Below are positions 49,262 to 59,095 of a DNA stretch of 64,000 nucleotides, piece after piece. Origin of the DNA: JBBQYD01 sp942493075 (GTDB lineage Bacteria > Verrucomicrobiota > Verrucomicrobiia > Limisphaerales > UBA8199); NCBI GenBank assembly GCA_942493075.1, contig OW818681.1, forward strand, positions 4,774,001-4,838,000, written 5' to 3'. A program made the position numbers and the translations under genes. The notes under the pieces are model-generated. The model saw only the letters and a program-made list of their open reading frames with translations. It ran no database searches and was not told where the DNA came from. The number at the start of each line of letters is the position of its first letter. Within the stretch, counting starts at the first letter, position 1.

Positions 49262-50668
49262 GTGCCCAACCCGATACTCACGTTACACCAGATGCGCGCC
49301 TGGGAGCAATCCACCTGGGAGAGTGGCCGGAAGGAACAGGACGTGATTCGCCAAGTCGGGCGCCAGGTGGCCGAGAAGTCCCAACAGCTCACCGAGAAAG
49401 GTTCCCGCATTTTGTTTGTTGCCGGCCCGGGCCACAACGGAGATGACGCGCGCGCCGCACGGGAATTCCTGACGGAAAGGGAAGCTGATTATCTGAACGT
49501 ATCCGACCCTGCCGCCGCTTTATGTGAGTTGGAAACGAAGCTGAATGGCAGGCCTTCCCTGATCGTTGACGCGCTGTTTGGCATAGGACTTAATCGGCCA
49601 ATCGAAGGCGCATGGGCGGAGCTAATCACTCGTCTCAACCAAGCCGGGATTCCTATCCTGGCTGTTGATATCCCCTCTGGTCTGAGCGCCGAGACCGGAG
49701 AACCGTTGGGAGTTGCCATCCAAGCCGCAGTGACCCTGACAGTGGGCGCGGTAAAAACTGGCATGCTCACCCAGAGCGCATGGCGAAATACCGGCCGAAT
49801 TGAGGTGGCAGCAGATGTCGGTCTGCTGGACAAGCCGCAGGCTGATCTGCAGTGGACTGTGGCCGCGGATTTCAAGGATTACCCGCCAGCCAGGGATATG
49901 GTTTCGCATAAGGGCAGCTATGGGCATCTCGCGATCGTAGCGGGAAGCCTTGGTTATCACGGCGCGGCCGTGCTGGCTGCGCGAGGTGCTCAGCGCGCGC
50001 GCCCGGGGCTGGTCACACTGCACACCGCCGAATCCGTTTACTACCCGGTGGCAGCGCAACTGCAATCAGTAATGGTATCCACTGTGGAAGCAGGCACGAA
50101 ATTGCAGGGGCCCTGGTCGGGTATCCTGATTGGTCCTGGATTGGCCGCCCTTGGGTTAACAGAGCAGATGAAGCTTCTCACGCGGTATCTCTGGCGGGAT
50201 TCAACACTTCCGGTGGTCGTGGATGCCAGCGCGATCGATTGGCTCCCTGCCGATGTCATTCTGCGCGGTCAATCGCGCGTCATCACCCCACACCCGGGCG
50301 AAGCGGCTCGCATCTTGCGCACCACGCCCCAGGCGATTCAGGCGAACCGGCCTGAGGCAGTCCGCAATATCTCCAGGCAGTTTGGAAATTGCTGGGTGGT
50401 CCTTAAAGGTTACCACACCATCATCGGGCGCAGCACCGGTGAGCTATGGGTCAACTCAAGTGGCAACCCCGGTCTGGCACAAGGCGGGAGCGGTGACTTG
50501 TTGGCAGGTTTTATCGCGGGATTGCTGGCACAGCCGGTCTTGCAGAGAAACGCCTCGCTGGCATTGCGCTACGCTGTCTGGGAACATGGAGCCGCGGCGG
50601 ATCGATTGACGGGCCGCCGACCGAACTGGATTATTGAGGAGCTGGCGGATGAACTGGGCGCCCAGTGA
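49262..50668 (+). CDS. nnr: Bifunctional NAD(P)H-hydrate repair enzyme (epimerase plus ADP-dependent dehydratase)
   Basis: A 468-residue protein starting at a GTG (PNPILTLHQMRAWEQ). Residues ~1-205 form the YjeF_N/NnrE epimerase (LFVAGPGHNGDDARAAREFL, then IVDALFGIGLNRPI). Residues ~225-465 form the YjeF_C/NnrD ADP/ATP-dependent (S)-NAD(P)H-hydrate dehydratase (HKGSYGHLAIVAGS, VITPHPGEAARIL, GNPGLAQGGSGDLLAGFIAG). The enzyme repairs hydrated NADH and NADPH in the cytoplasm. The fused form is normal. It is the second gene in a plus-strand run ending with fmt. Confidence 0.94.
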   Translation: MPNPILTLHQMRAWEQSTWESGRKEQDVIRQVGRQVAEKSQQLTEKGSRILFVAGPGHNGDDARAAREFLTEREADYLNVSDPAAALCELETKLNGRPSLIVDALFGIGLNRPIEGAWAELITRLNQAGIPILAVDIPSGLSAETGEPLGVAIQAAVTLTVGAVKTGMLTQSAWRNTGRIEVAADVGLLDKPQADLQWTVAADFKDYPPARDMVSHKGSYGHLAIVAGSLGYHGAAVLAARGAQRARPGLVTLHTAESVYYPVAAQLQSVMVSTVEAGTKLQGPWSGILIGPGLAALGLTEQMKLLTRYLWRDSTLPVVVDASAIDWLPADVILRGQSRVITPHPGEAARILRTTPQAIQANRPEAVRNISRQFGNCWVVLKGYHTIIGRSTGELWVNSSGNPGLAQGGSGDLLAGFIAGLLAQPVLQRNASLALRYAVWEHGAAADRLTGRRPNWIIEELADELGAQ

Positions 50669-50738
50669 AAAGCATGCCCATACCTGCCCATACCCCGGTT
50701 TTCGGGAAATTTACTTCCTTTGGATGGTCCGATTTGTT

Positions 50739-51782
50739 ATGCCCAAGAGTATTGTGCGAAGAAATGCGTTCATATTGACCTGGGTCGTCAGCTTTCTGCT
50801 GGCGATCGGAGCGGTGGCCGAGTCGTTCACCTTGAATAACGGCCAGACGCTCGAAGGAGAACTGCTGGCCAGTTCCGCCAATGACGCAGGCGTGCAGATC
50901 AAAGTCGGTGACGGAAAGTACGAGCGAGTGCCTTGGTCCGGTTTCTCACAAGAAGATCTGAAGAAGTTCCGGGAAAATCGGAAACTCGAACCGCTGGTGG
51001 AACCTTTCATCGAGATCACCATTGAGGAGAAAGTGCAAAAGACTGAAGTGCCGATCAAGCAACCGGAGCGGCTCGAACTGCCGCCAAAACAGTCCCTAAT
51101 CGGCGCCATGCTCGGATCAGCTCTGGGCATTTGCCTGCTGCTCATGGTTTATGCCGCGAATCTCTACGCAGGCTACGAAATCGCCTTGTTCCGTGCCCAA
51201 CCGATTGGCCTCGTCCTCGGCGTCTCTGCCATACTTCCGATTATCGGACCTATTATTTATCTGTCGAAGGGCACCCGAATGAGGAAGCGTGACGAGGAGC
51301 AGGAAGAGGAGGAGGCCCCCTCGGACAAACCGTCGGGAGCAGCGGCTCCGGCGGCGGGCGCTGTCGGCAGCGCCCCAACTGGGTCGCACGCGGCCCGCTC
51401 GGCGTCCCCGGCTGATGGTTCTTTGAATCCCATGCAGGACGAGTCGGCGGAGCATCCAAGCTCGCTTCACATTGCTCATGACGAGCCCTCCAAGCCCACA
51501 GTGCCCCAGACTCAAGTGTTTCAGCGTGGCCAGTTCACCTTCAACCGCCGTTTCATTGAGACTAAGTTCTCCGGCTTTTTTGGTCTCGTGCGCCGCGACG
51601 CGGATAAGGATATGCATCTCGTTGTAAAAACGATGCGCGGCACTTATGTGGCTACCCGTATTTCCCGAATCTCTGGCAGTGATATGCACCTCGAGATTCA
51701 CGAAGGGCCAGCCAGCCAGGAAGTCACGGTCAACTTCCAGGAAATCCAGGAGATTCAGATTAAGCACAAGAACGCCAAGTAG
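50739..51782 (+). CDS. Exported or membrane protein with SHD1-like N-terminus
   Basis: A 347-residue protein from the ATG at 50739 (MPKSIVRRNAFILTWVVSF, a signal peptide or anchor). Residues ~30-80 (FTLNNGQTLEGELL, then VPWSGFSQEDLKKFREN) resemble the small SLA1-homology-like beta domain found in Planctomycetes and Verrucomicrobia. Two hydrophobic helices follow (~125-185), then an acidic Glu run and an Ala/Pro/Ser linker. The C-terminal beta domain (~275-345) contains TFNRRFIETKFSGFFGLVRR. Function is unknown. The nnr stop lies 70 bases upstream. Confidence 0.65.
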   Translation: MPKSIVRRNAFILTWVVSFLLAIGAVAESFTLNNGQTLEGELLASSANDAGVQIKVGDGKYERVPWSGFSQEDLKKFRENRKLEPLVEPFIEITIEEKVQKTEVPIKQPERLELPPKQSLIGAMLGSALGICLLLMVYAANLYAGYEIALFRAQPIGLVLGVSAILPIIGPIIYLSKGTRMRKRDEEQEEEEAPSDKPSGAAAPAAGAVGSAPTGSHAARSASPADGSLNPMQDESAEHPSSLHIAHDEPSKPTVPQTQVFQRGQFTFNRRFIETKFSGFFGLVRRDADKDMHLVVKTMRGTYVATRISRISGSDMHLEIHEGPASQEVTVNFQEIQEIQIKHKNAK

Positions 51783-51821
51783 GCCGCGGTTCCACGCGCA
51801 CTGTCCGTTGTTCGCAGCATC

Positions 51822-52775
51822 ATGAACCCGCTTCGGATTATCTTCATGGGCACTCCCGAGCTGGCCTGTGACAGCTTGCGCGCCCTGCATACCTCGCCCG
51901 CGTGCGAAGTCCTCCAGGTGGTCACTCAGCCCGATCGGCCCAAGGGACGGGACTTGAAGCTCACCCCTTCCCCGGTTAAATCGCTGGCGGTTTCCCTCGG
52001 TTTGCCGGTGCTTCAGCCCGAGCGGGCGCGCGACCCGGGTTTTCTTCAAGTGTTGGCCGCGCTCAAACCCGAGTTGATCGCCGTGGCGGCCTTCGGCCAG
52101 ATTCTGCCTCCGGCGATACTTGAGCTCCCCACCCACGGGTGTTTGAATGTGCACACCTCTCTGCTTCCTCGCTATCGAGGCGCCGCCCCCATTCAATGGG
52201 CCATCCTCAACGGCGATTCGCATACGGGAGTTACCATCATGAAGATGGACGTGGGACTCGATACGGGTGGCATTCTTTCCCAGGAGAAAACGGAGATCGC
52301 ACCCGGCGATACCGCGGAGACCTTGCATAATCGCCTTGCTCAGATCGGAGCGCGCCTGTTGGTCTCGACCATTCCTGAATATGTTGAGGGGCGACTGACG
52401 CCGGTGTCGCAAGATAATGCCCTGGCCACTCACGCGCCAAAGATCAAGAAGGAGCATGGGCACATCGATTGGACGACTCCCGCAACGACGCTCTGGAATA
52501 GAGTCCGGGGTCTAGTCCCCTGGCCCGGTGCGTTCTGTTACATGCCCGCGGCGAATGGTGGAAAGACGCTCCTGAAGGTTTGGAGCGCAGAGGTCACATC
52601 CGGAACCGGCAAACCAGGCTCGATCCTGGAAGCCGGCCAGGGAAAGCTTATCGTCGCGTGTGGAACGGACGCGCTGTCCCTCACGACACTGCAACGTGAA
52701 GGCGGACGCCGGATGGCCACGCGAGATTTCCTCGCGGGCCATCCATTGCTTAAGGAATCCGTCAGCCTGCTTTAG
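51822..52775 (+). CDS. fmt: Methionyl-tRNA formyltransferase
   Basis: A 317-residue protein of normal length that adds the formyl group to initiator Met-tRNA using 10-formyl-tetrahydrofolate. IIFMGTPELACDSL at the start and SLLPRYRGAAPIQWAILNGD with the catalytic Asn-His-Asp arrangement (NVHTSLLPRYRG, then MDVGLDTGGIL) are diagnostic. The C-terminal OB-like domain covers ~205-310. Its 3' end overlaps the convergent MscS gene by 14 bases. def is not in the window. Confidence 0.96.
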   Translation: MNPLRIIFMGTPELACDSLRALHTSPACEVLQVVTQPDRPKGRDLKLTPSPVKSLAVSLGLPVLQPERARDPGFLQVLAALKPELIAVAAFGQILPPAILELPTHGCLNVHTSLLPRYRGAAPIQWAILNGDSHTGVTIMKMDVGLDTGGILSQEKTEIAPGDTAETLHNRLAQIGARLLVSTIPEYVEGRLTPVSQDNALATHAPKIKKEHGHIDWTTPATTLWNRVRGLVPWPGAFCYMPAANGGKTLLKVWSAEVTSGTGKPGSILEAGQGKLIVACGTDALSLTTLQREGGRRMATRDFLAGHPLLKESVSLL

Positions 52776-54123
52776 GGGAATCCTTTGAGGCACCGTCCTC
52801 TGCCGGTTGACCATTGGGTCCGGCCAACCGCCACTCAGAGTCCTGGCGCAAGTAAACCGTCTGGCTCGGGAAGGCAAAGTTCAGCTTCTCCTCGTCGAAC
52901 CGTTTCTTGAGCTCCAGGTTCATGCTTTGCAATCCTGCCAGGTAGGCATCCCAGTTTGTGTCTCCCCACCAATGCACCACCAGAATGTTTAAAGCAGAGG
53001 AATCAAACTTGTTGAAGTTCACTACCAGGTTTGAAGTCTTGGGATTGCTCTGATAAACCTCGCGAATAACGGCGATAGCGCGTTCAATCCGGTTGAAAGG
53101 CGTGTCATAGGTCAACCCGATATTCATGACCGTCTTAATCGTCGGACGTTTAGTGATGTTCGAAATGCTGGCATTGGCGACCGTTCGGTTTGGAACAGTC
53201 ACGAGGTGCCCATCCAGGTTACGAATCCGGGTGCTGCGCAAGCCGATCGTTTCAACCACACCGTCAATCGCATCGAACTGCACGCGGTCCCCCACCCGGA
53301 ATGGGCGATCGGCGAAAATGGCCACTGCACCGAACAAGTTGGACAGCGTATCCTGGGCAGCGAGGCCAACAGCCAAACCGCCGATGGAAAGTGAGGCGAG
53401 CAACCCGGTCACGTTCATACCCAGGTTTTGGGAAGTCACCAGGACTGCCACGATGGTGACGAAAATCTTGAGCGTCTTGCTGATGATCGGGAATAGCTGC
53501 GTATCCATCAACCCTTCCTGACTGGCCTTGGCGCGTTGCTGCCAATAGTTAATGAGCAAATCGACCACTTTGATACCCACATAGGTAATAGAGCAGGCCA
53601 CAACGATCTTGAGACCGTTGGAAATAAAATTGGAGGCCCACTCCGGCCACGCAAACACGGCGAGTCCAACGTGCAGCAAGATGACGAACGAGACAACCTT
53701 CACCGGCCCGCGAAGGAGGTCCAAGAGCAAATCGTCAAGATTCGTTGTGGTCTTGGCTGCCCATTTGCGCAACTGCACCTGAATGATGTAGTCCAGCAGC
53801 TTCGAGACATAAAACGCCAGGATGATATAGATCAAAGAGGCCAGATACTGCCATAGAGGATTCCCAAAGACTGGCACCTGCAGAGCTTCAATGCGGTCCA
53901 GGTAGAACGTCAGGACCGTATGGGGGCGTTTCAATGCCGAACTCCCATCCGCAGAACTCGTCACCGTGGTGTCCTTGCCATCTGCCTGGACGACTACAAC
54001 AGTCTTATTTGTCCCCGGTTCAGCGGCATCTGTATTGCCTTCCTGAGCCCAGGCGAAGGGCCCTCCCCAAATCGCAAACGCGATGAGGATTACCAGCAGT
54101 TTATATTTCCAAAAGGATCTCAT
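52762..54123 (-). CDS. MscS-type mechanosensitive channel
   Basis: A 453-residue protein from the ATG at 54123 (signal-like MRSFWKYKLLVILIAFAIWG). A periplasmic stretch (~25-75) is followed by four or five transmembrane helices. The MscS pore helix and beta domain are visible: GLLASLSIGGLAVGLAAQDT, LFGAVAIFADRPFRVGDRVQ and VETIGLRSTRIRNLDGHLVT. The C-terminal alpha/beta domain ends near residue 430. Such channels open on membrane tension to release solutes. Codons 1-12 of the longer open frame (to 54159) lack signal character. Confidence 0.88.
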   Translation of the reverse strand: MRSFWKYKLLVILIAFAIWGGPFAWAQEGNTDAAEPGTNKTVVVVQADGKDTTVTSSADGSSALKRPHTVLTFYLDRIEALQVPVFGNPLWQYLASLIYIILAFYVSKLLDYIIQVQLRKWAAKTTTNLDDLLLDLLRGPVKVVSFVILLHVGLAVFAWPEWASNFISNGLKIVVACSITYVGIKVVDLLINYWQQRAKASQEGLMDTQLFPIISKTLKIFVTIVAVLVTSQNLGMNVTGLLASLSIGGLAVGLAAQDTLSNLFGAVAIFADRPFRVGDRVQFDAIDGVVETIGLRSTRIRNLDGHLVTVPNRTVANASISNITKRPTIKTVMNIGLTYDTPFNRIERAIAVIREVYQSNPKTSNLVVNFNKFDSSALNILVVHWWGDTNWDAYLAGLQSMNLELKKRFDEEKLNFAFPSQTVYLRQDSEWRLAGPNGQPAEDGASKDSPKAG

Positions 54124-54463
54124 GTGTCGTTTCAAAATCATTCTCATAAACCGGGCCAAAGTTTAGTCGGAACAGGACTTCGCGCAAGGGCGGGAATTGG
54201 GGGGCTGCGATCAGCGCGACCACGTCACGCGGCCACCTGCTGCCAGTGACAGTGCGGAAGTCCAGGATTCTCATCGTCTGGATGGAAGGGAATGGAGGAT
54301 CGAACCCTTAAGCTTTGGCGAATCCTGCCGATATTTAAGTGTGTGGTGTCGTTACGCCTGATTATGCAACGAGAGGAAGACCGCAAATCCCGCCTGCGCC
54401 ACCGTGTTTTCTAATCCGTAGTTGCTGCCCCGGTTGACAACGTCCGCCCGGACATCAGGAGCC
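54124..54463. other. Divergent intergenic region
   Basis: It separates the minus-strand MscS gene from the plus-strand kinase gene and should contain both promoters. I see no gene and no strong promoter match. The kinase start is marked by CAGGAG just before the ATG at 54464. Confidence 0.5.
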
Positions 54464-56470
54464 ATGCACAGCCAATTTCAAAGTCCAACCGCGAAGGAAC
54501 TCTCCCCCAGCAAACGGGTAACGGTGGCGTTTTGCCTGCTGATCGGCCTGCTGATTGGCGTTGGCTGGCTGGCGCTGAATCGGATGTCGCAGATCGAGGA
54601 GAAGGTCAATGGCATGCTCGTTCATGAGTGGGCCAAGGTGAAACTCGCCCGGGAAGCCCTCGCATGTTCCTCAGCCAACAATCGAATCACCCTGTCGGTA
54701 TTACTGCTGAACGACACAAATCAGTCCGTCGCGCTGCTGGCCGAACGTGCGGAGAACACCAAAAAGATCTCAGGATTGCTGAAGAGAATCGAAGCCCATG
54801 TGGATTCGCCGGAGGAGGAGCGGTTGTTGGAAGCAGTCAAGGAGGCGCGGGCACCCTATATTAAAAGCTATCTGGAGGCCATCCGTCTCCAATCCCAACG
54901 GCACGGGAGTGAAGAGGCGCGCCACATGATCATAGGGCAAACCATGCCGCTATTGATCAGGTATCACGAGAGCTGGAATCGTCTCGTGGGGTTTCAACAG
55001 GAACGAATGGACGCCATGGCCGGTATTGCCTCGAAGAGCTATGCGACGACTCGGGCGCAAATGCTCGGGTTGGTTATTCTGGCCGTGCTGGGAGCCTGTC
55101 TCATCGCCGGGGTTGTCGAAAAATCCGGGGCGAAGGAAACCGCCGAACGGCAACGGGCGCAGAGCGAGCTTCGTCACGCCGGCGAACAACTCGAAACTCG
55201 CGTAGTGGAACGCACCCGGGAACTGGAACTGGAAGTCAGGGAGCGGAAACGCTCCGAAGAAACATTGCGGCTATTCCGAACTCTGGTCGATCAAATTACA
55301 GACGCGGTTGAGGTGCTTGATCCGAAAACCGGCCGTTACCTTGACGCCAATGAGGTGGCATGGCGTGGCCTTGGCTACAGCCGGGAGGAACTGCTTGCGC
55401 TGAGTGTGCTGCAAGTCGATCCCAGGATCGGTCGCGAAGGGTTCACCCAGCTTGGCGAGCGCCTGCGGCAGTCCGGACCGATAACCCTTAGAAGTGAGCA
55501 TCAGCGCAAGGACGGCTCCGTATTTCCCGTCGAGGTCAACGTCCGTTATGTTGAACACGGGCGAGGATACATGGTAGCGGTGGCTCGTGACATCACAGAG
55601 CGAACTCAGTTGGAATTACAACTGCGTCAGGCACAAAAACTGGAAGCCGTCGGCCAACTGGCTGCTGGAATCGCTCACGAGATCAACACCCCGATGCAGT
55701 ATATTGGCGACAATGTCCGGTTCCTCCAGGAATCATTCCGGGCGGTGAGGAACGTGCTGAGCAGTTACCAGGAACTCGCGCGTGCCGTCGAAGCCGGCAG
55801 TGTGGATGCCGCGGTGCTCGCTCGCGTCAAGGAAGCACTGGTGGCCTCGGATCTGGAATACCTGTTGCTCCAAATCCCTCAGGCCAGCGTCGAAACCCTG
55901 GAAGGCGTCGATCGAGCCACCAGGATCGTTAGAGCGATGAAAGAGTTCTCGCATCCCGGAAATAAGGAAAAGGTTCCGGCTGATATTAACCACGCCATCG
56001 AAACCACTGCCACGGTCGCCCGCCATGAGTGGAAATATGTGGCGGAGATGGCTCTTGAACTCGATCCTGAGCTTCCGCCGGTTCCTTGCTTCGTCGGCGA
56101 GTTCAATCAAGCCGTTCTCAACCTGCTGGTAAATGCGGCTCACGCCATCGGCGATGTCGTCAGCCAGAGCCCAGACTCCAAAGGGCTCATCAAAATCAGC
56201 ACGTGTCGCGCGGGCGATCAAGTAGAAGTTCGCATCTCGGACACCGGAGCCGGGATTCCCGAAGCGGCGCGGTCACGCATCTTCGAACCCTTCTTCACTA
56301 CCAAGCCGGTGGGCAAAGGCACGGGCCAGGGCTTGTCCATGGTGTATGGGTGTATTGTTAAGCGCCACGGTGGCAGTGTCAGTTTCGAAACAGAGGTTGG
56401 CAAAGGCACCACATTCATCCTCCGGCTGCCACTCATCCCGAGCGGCGAGGCCTCGCCGTTTGCCTCCTGA
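54464..56470 (+). CDS. PAS-domain sensor histidine kinase
   Basis: A 668-residue protein; the ATG at 54464 is preceded by CAGGAG. It has a transmembrane helix (~18-38), an extracytoplasmic four-helix-type sensor (~40-195), a second transmembrane helix (~200-222) and a coiled coil rich in Arg/Glu. A PAS domain (~265-390) and HisKA with GIAHEINTPMQYIGDN (phospho-acceptor His) follow. The HATPase domain has NLLVNAAHAIGD, DTGAGIPEAARS and GTGQGLSMVYG. The two response-regulator genes downstream are convergent, so it may phosphorylate them (inference). Confidence 0.9.
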   Translation: MHSQFQSPTAKELSPSKRVTVAFCLLIGLLIGVGWLALNRMSQIEEKVNGMLVHEWAKVKLAREALACSSANNRITLSVLLLNDTNQSVALLAERAENTKKISGLLKRIEAHVDSPEEERLLEAVKEARAPYIKSYLEAIRLQSQRHGSEEARHMIIGQTMPLLIRYHESWNRLVGFQQERMDAMAGIASKSYATTRAQMLGLVILAVLGACLIAGVVEKSGAKETAERQRAQSELRHAGEQLETRVVERTRELELEVRERKRSEETLRLFRTLVDQITDAVEVLDPKTGRYLDANEVAWRGLGYSREELLALSVLQVDPRIGREGFTQLGERLRQSGPITLRSEHQRKDGSVFPVEVNVRYVEHGRGYMVAVARDITERTQLELQLRQAQKLEAVGQLAAGIAHEINTPMQYIGDNVRFLQESFRAVRNVLSSYQELARAVEAGSVDAAVLARVKEALVASDLEYLLLQIPQASVETLEGVDRATRIVRAMKEFSHPGNKEKVPADINHAIETTATVARHEWKYVAEMALELDPELPPVPCFVGEFNQAVLNLLVNAAHAIGDVVSQSPDSKGLIKISTCRAGDQVEVRISDTGAGIPEAARSRIFEPFFTTKPVGKGTGQGLSMVYGCIVKRHGGSVSFETEVGKGTTFILRLPLIPSGEASPFAS

Positions 56471-56511
56471 AGCTTCCAGAGAACTCGCCAGGGCCGCACC
56501 CGATTGTGGAA

Positions 56512-57663
56512 TCATCCCTGAATCCGAAGCGGCTCGTCCAGCCCGGCTGAGGCGGCGAAATTCCGGAGCTTCTCTATGAGCAACGGTGTGACCTTGGTGC
56601 CGCCCTTGACCACAAGCAATCCGTCCGTCGTCTCGACGTCTGCTGCCAGAATATGCCCTACTGCCAGGTCCTTCAGCATAACCGGAGTTGTGGAGGCATC
56701 TCGGGTTTCAGTGATAGGGAAATAGACGTCCAAAGAAACTAAAACCGATTCGACCACCTTGGGATCGTAATAGCCAGCGCGCAGCTTGAGGCGGTTGAGC
56801 ACTTCTTCCCGAGGCACACCCTCCGTTTCAAGCTCGTGCACATCGCGGAAGATTCGCAGCAGGCGCGCTCCGATAGGTATTTCATCACCGGCAAGCGAGT
56901 CGGACGGCAGGCCTGAGCCGTCATAGTTTTTCTGCTGATACAGAACGATCCGCGAGACGGTTTCGAGGCGGGGGATTTGGGCTAAAAGACTTGCACCGAC
57001 CTCCGGGACCCGTTCGATGATCGCTCGGTCTTCCGCGCTTAATGCCTGACCGCTGCGAAGCCGGTGAACGATGGATGCCGGAACCGTCACGAACCCAATC
57101 TGAGACAGCATCGCTCCCATCTCCAGCTCCCAAGTATCAGTGATCCTGCGCACCTCCGCATAGGCGCGTACTCGCTCGCGCAGGGCCGTCCCCAGACCGA
57201 AGGACTGCGGATCCTGCAACGCCAGGATCTCCGTCATGACCCGGATGCTGCCAGCCAGGGTCTTTTGGAGCAACTCACGTTCAGCCGTAATGAGAAAATG
57301 CTGCTGAACGGCATTTTCAAGCGCCAGCCCAAGCATCTCCGCCGGGCACGGTTTGGAGAGGAATTGGAAGACGTGTCCTCTGTTGACCGCGTCCACGGCA
57401 GTCTGCTGGTCCGCATTGCCTGTAAGCATGATCCTTACGGTATCGGGAGCGACCTCCTGGGCTTTGCGAAGGAACTGGATGCCGTTCATGACCGGCATGC
57501 GCATATCGGCTACCACGACCGCAAAGCCGGCACCGGAACTCAGAAGAGCCAGGCCTTCCTGGCCAGTCGTGACTGCGTCCACATCAAAGCGCCGGCGGAA
57601 ATTCCGGCGGTGCGCCTCCAGGATGTTTGAATCGTCGTCAACGAAGAGGATGCGGGCGCTCAT
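56512..57663 (-). CDS. Response regulator with degenerate HD-GYP-like output domain
   Basis: A 383-residue protein from the ATG at 57663, which overlaps the stop of the upstream regulator gene (ATGA). Residues 1-120 are a receiver domain (ILFVDDDSNILEAHRR, phospho-acceptor Asp53 in VVADMRMPVMNG, Lys in LSKPC). Residues ~150-310 follow the HD-GYP fold. The metal-binding HD is replaced (MGAMLSQIGFVTVP instead of LLHDIGK), and HHExxDGxGYP is YQQKNYDGSGLP. Cyclic-di-GMP hydrolysis is therefore unlikely. A C-terminal segment (~330-383) has VGHILAADVETTDGLLVVKG. Confidence 0.87.
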   Translation of the reverse strand: MSARILFVDDDSNILEAHRRNFRRRFDVDAVTTGQEGLALLSSGAGFAVVVADMRMPVMNGIQFLRKAQEVAPDTVRIMLTGNADQQTAVDAVNRGHVFQFLSKPCPAEMLGLALENAVQQHFLITAERELLQKTLAGSIRVMTEILALQDPQSFGLGTALRERVRAYAEVRRITDTWELEMGAMLSQIGFVTVPASIVHRLRSGQALSAEDRAIIERVPEVGASLLAQIPRLETVSRIVLYQQKNYDGSGLPSDSLAGDEIPIGARLLRIFRDVHELETEGVPREEVLNRLKLRAGYYDPKVVESVLVSLDVYFPITETRDASTTPVMLKDLAVGHILAADVETTDGLLVVKGGTKVTPLLIEKLRNFAASAGLDEPLRIQG

Positions 57664-58865
57664 GTGGGTTTGATTTGGGAATGATTTGTGCATTGTTTCC
57701 ACTCGTCAAGTCGGGAAAGGAGTCCCATAGACTCTAAATGACGCGTGTTCAAGTCGGCCCCGCAACCATCGCTTTCCTGGGTGGGGTCCTGGTGCGACAA
57801 CCAGTCCGCGACGTGGACCGCAGTGGCTGGGTCAAAGGCCCGAGCCTCACCCATTTCGGGGGTGTGATGCAATGCCACAGCCTCGACCAGGCGGGCTGGC
57901 AACCCCCAAAGCCCGAGCAAATAACCACCCACCTCGGCATGGGTCGAGCCTACCAGGCTTCGCTCAATTTCGCAGAGGCTCGCCTTTCCGGAGCGCCGCC
58001 GTTCGAGGATTTCGCCGCAAAGCTGAGGCAGGTTCATGGCCAGGACCAATTTGCCAACGTCGTGGAGCACAGCCGCGGCGAAGGTCTCATCAGCCAGTTT
58101 TCGATCAGCTTTTTCGGCAAGGGCGATTTCACGGGCCAGCATTGCCACGTGATAGCTGTGGCGCCAGAGGTGATCGACGTTCAGTCCCCCAATCCTCAGG
58201 TGGTGGTACTCGGAGCAAAGGTGAACCATCAGCACGAGGGTCTTAACAGTCTCGGTTCCCAGGAACCGGACCGCTTCGATTGGGCTGGAAATCTTATGAC
58301 CAAGACCGAAGAAAGCGGAGTTGACCACCTTAAGGATCTCAGCAGTCATGCTGATGTCGTGGCTGATGAGTTCCCCTACCTCGTCAGTGTCCACCTCAGG
58401 CCTCTGCAGTGCGCCGGTGATCTGAGAGTAAATCGCTGGGATACTGGGGAGCCGGTCCAACCGGGCAACAAGCGCTTGGAGCTTCTGGTTGGAAAGTAAT
58501 AGGGTGAGTGAAGTGGTCCGTCGAATGACTTCCTTGAGTTCCTCCGGAGCACAGGGTTTGGCCAGATACTGGTGGGCCGCCCCGACGCACTTCATGACGA
58601 GGCCGCGATCTGAGTATCCGGAGAGGATAAGGCGGATGGTCCCTGGATATAACCGCATGACCTCGTTGAGCAGGTCGGCCCCATCCATCGGGGCCATGCG
58701 CATGTCTGACACGACCACATCGAAGGGCTCCTGCGCCAGCAGCTCGAGAGCCTTGGGCCCGCTGTTGGCGAAAGCCATGTCCCATTCCCCGCGCATGGCA
58801 CGAAAAGTACGCTGCAGACCCTGCAGAACCATGGGATCATCATCAACAAACAGCACTCTGGTCAT
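57660..58865 (-). CDS. Response regulator with HDOD output domain
   Basis: A 401-residue protein. Receiver domain: VLFVDDDPMVLQGLQRTF, Asp54 in VVSDMRMAPMDG, and YLAKPC. The HDOD domain (~135-335) has RLPSIPAIYSQITGALQRPE, ISHDISMTAEILKVVNSAFF, FAAAVLHDVGKLVLAMNLPQ and AVALHHTPEMGE. HDOD proteins are regulatory and often act in motility, chemotaxis or c-di-GMP signalling. It overlaps the downstream regulator gene by 4 bases, so the two are made together. Confidence 0.92.
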   Translation of the reverse strand: MTRVLFVDDDPMVLQGLQRTFRAMRGEWDMAFANSGPKALELLAQEPFDVVVSDMRMAPMDGADLLNEVMRLYPGTIRLILSGYSDRGLVMKCVGAAHQYLAKPCAPEELKEVIRRTTSLTLLLSNQKLQALVARLDRLPSIPAIYSQITGALQRPEVDTDEVGELISHDISMTAEILKVVNSAFFGLGHKISSPIEAVRFLGTETVKTLVLMVHLCSEYHHLRIGGLNVDHLWRHSYHVAMLAREIALAEKADRKLADETFAAAVLHDVGKLVLAMNLPQLCGEILERRRSGKASLCEIERSLVGSTHAEVGGYLLGLWGLPARLVEAVALHHTPEMGEARAFDPATAVHVADWLSHQDPTQESDGCGADLNTRHLESMGLLSRLDEWKQCTNHSQIKPT

Positions 58866-59095
58866 GACGGGGCTGAGATACGTGATTCGAGTCTCGCGCG
58901 CACCGCGTCGCGGCTCATTTAGGGCGATCAGGCCAGGCTCGACCGTTCCTCCACTTACCTATCGGCGCGAATGGTCAAAAATCAAGCGAGGTTTCCGCAG
59001 AGCCTGCTCGTTCCAGCAACGCAGGTTGGACAATACGAGCGCGCACCGGTATAAAGAGACCGTTCGCTGAAACTGAAACCCTGCATCCTCATCGA

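Noticed and set aside
51117..52463. Minus-strand frame of 448 codons opposite the 50739 gene and fmt
   Set aside because: It lies antisense to fmt, an unmistakable gene, and its sequence is low-complexity His/Arg/Gly-rich.
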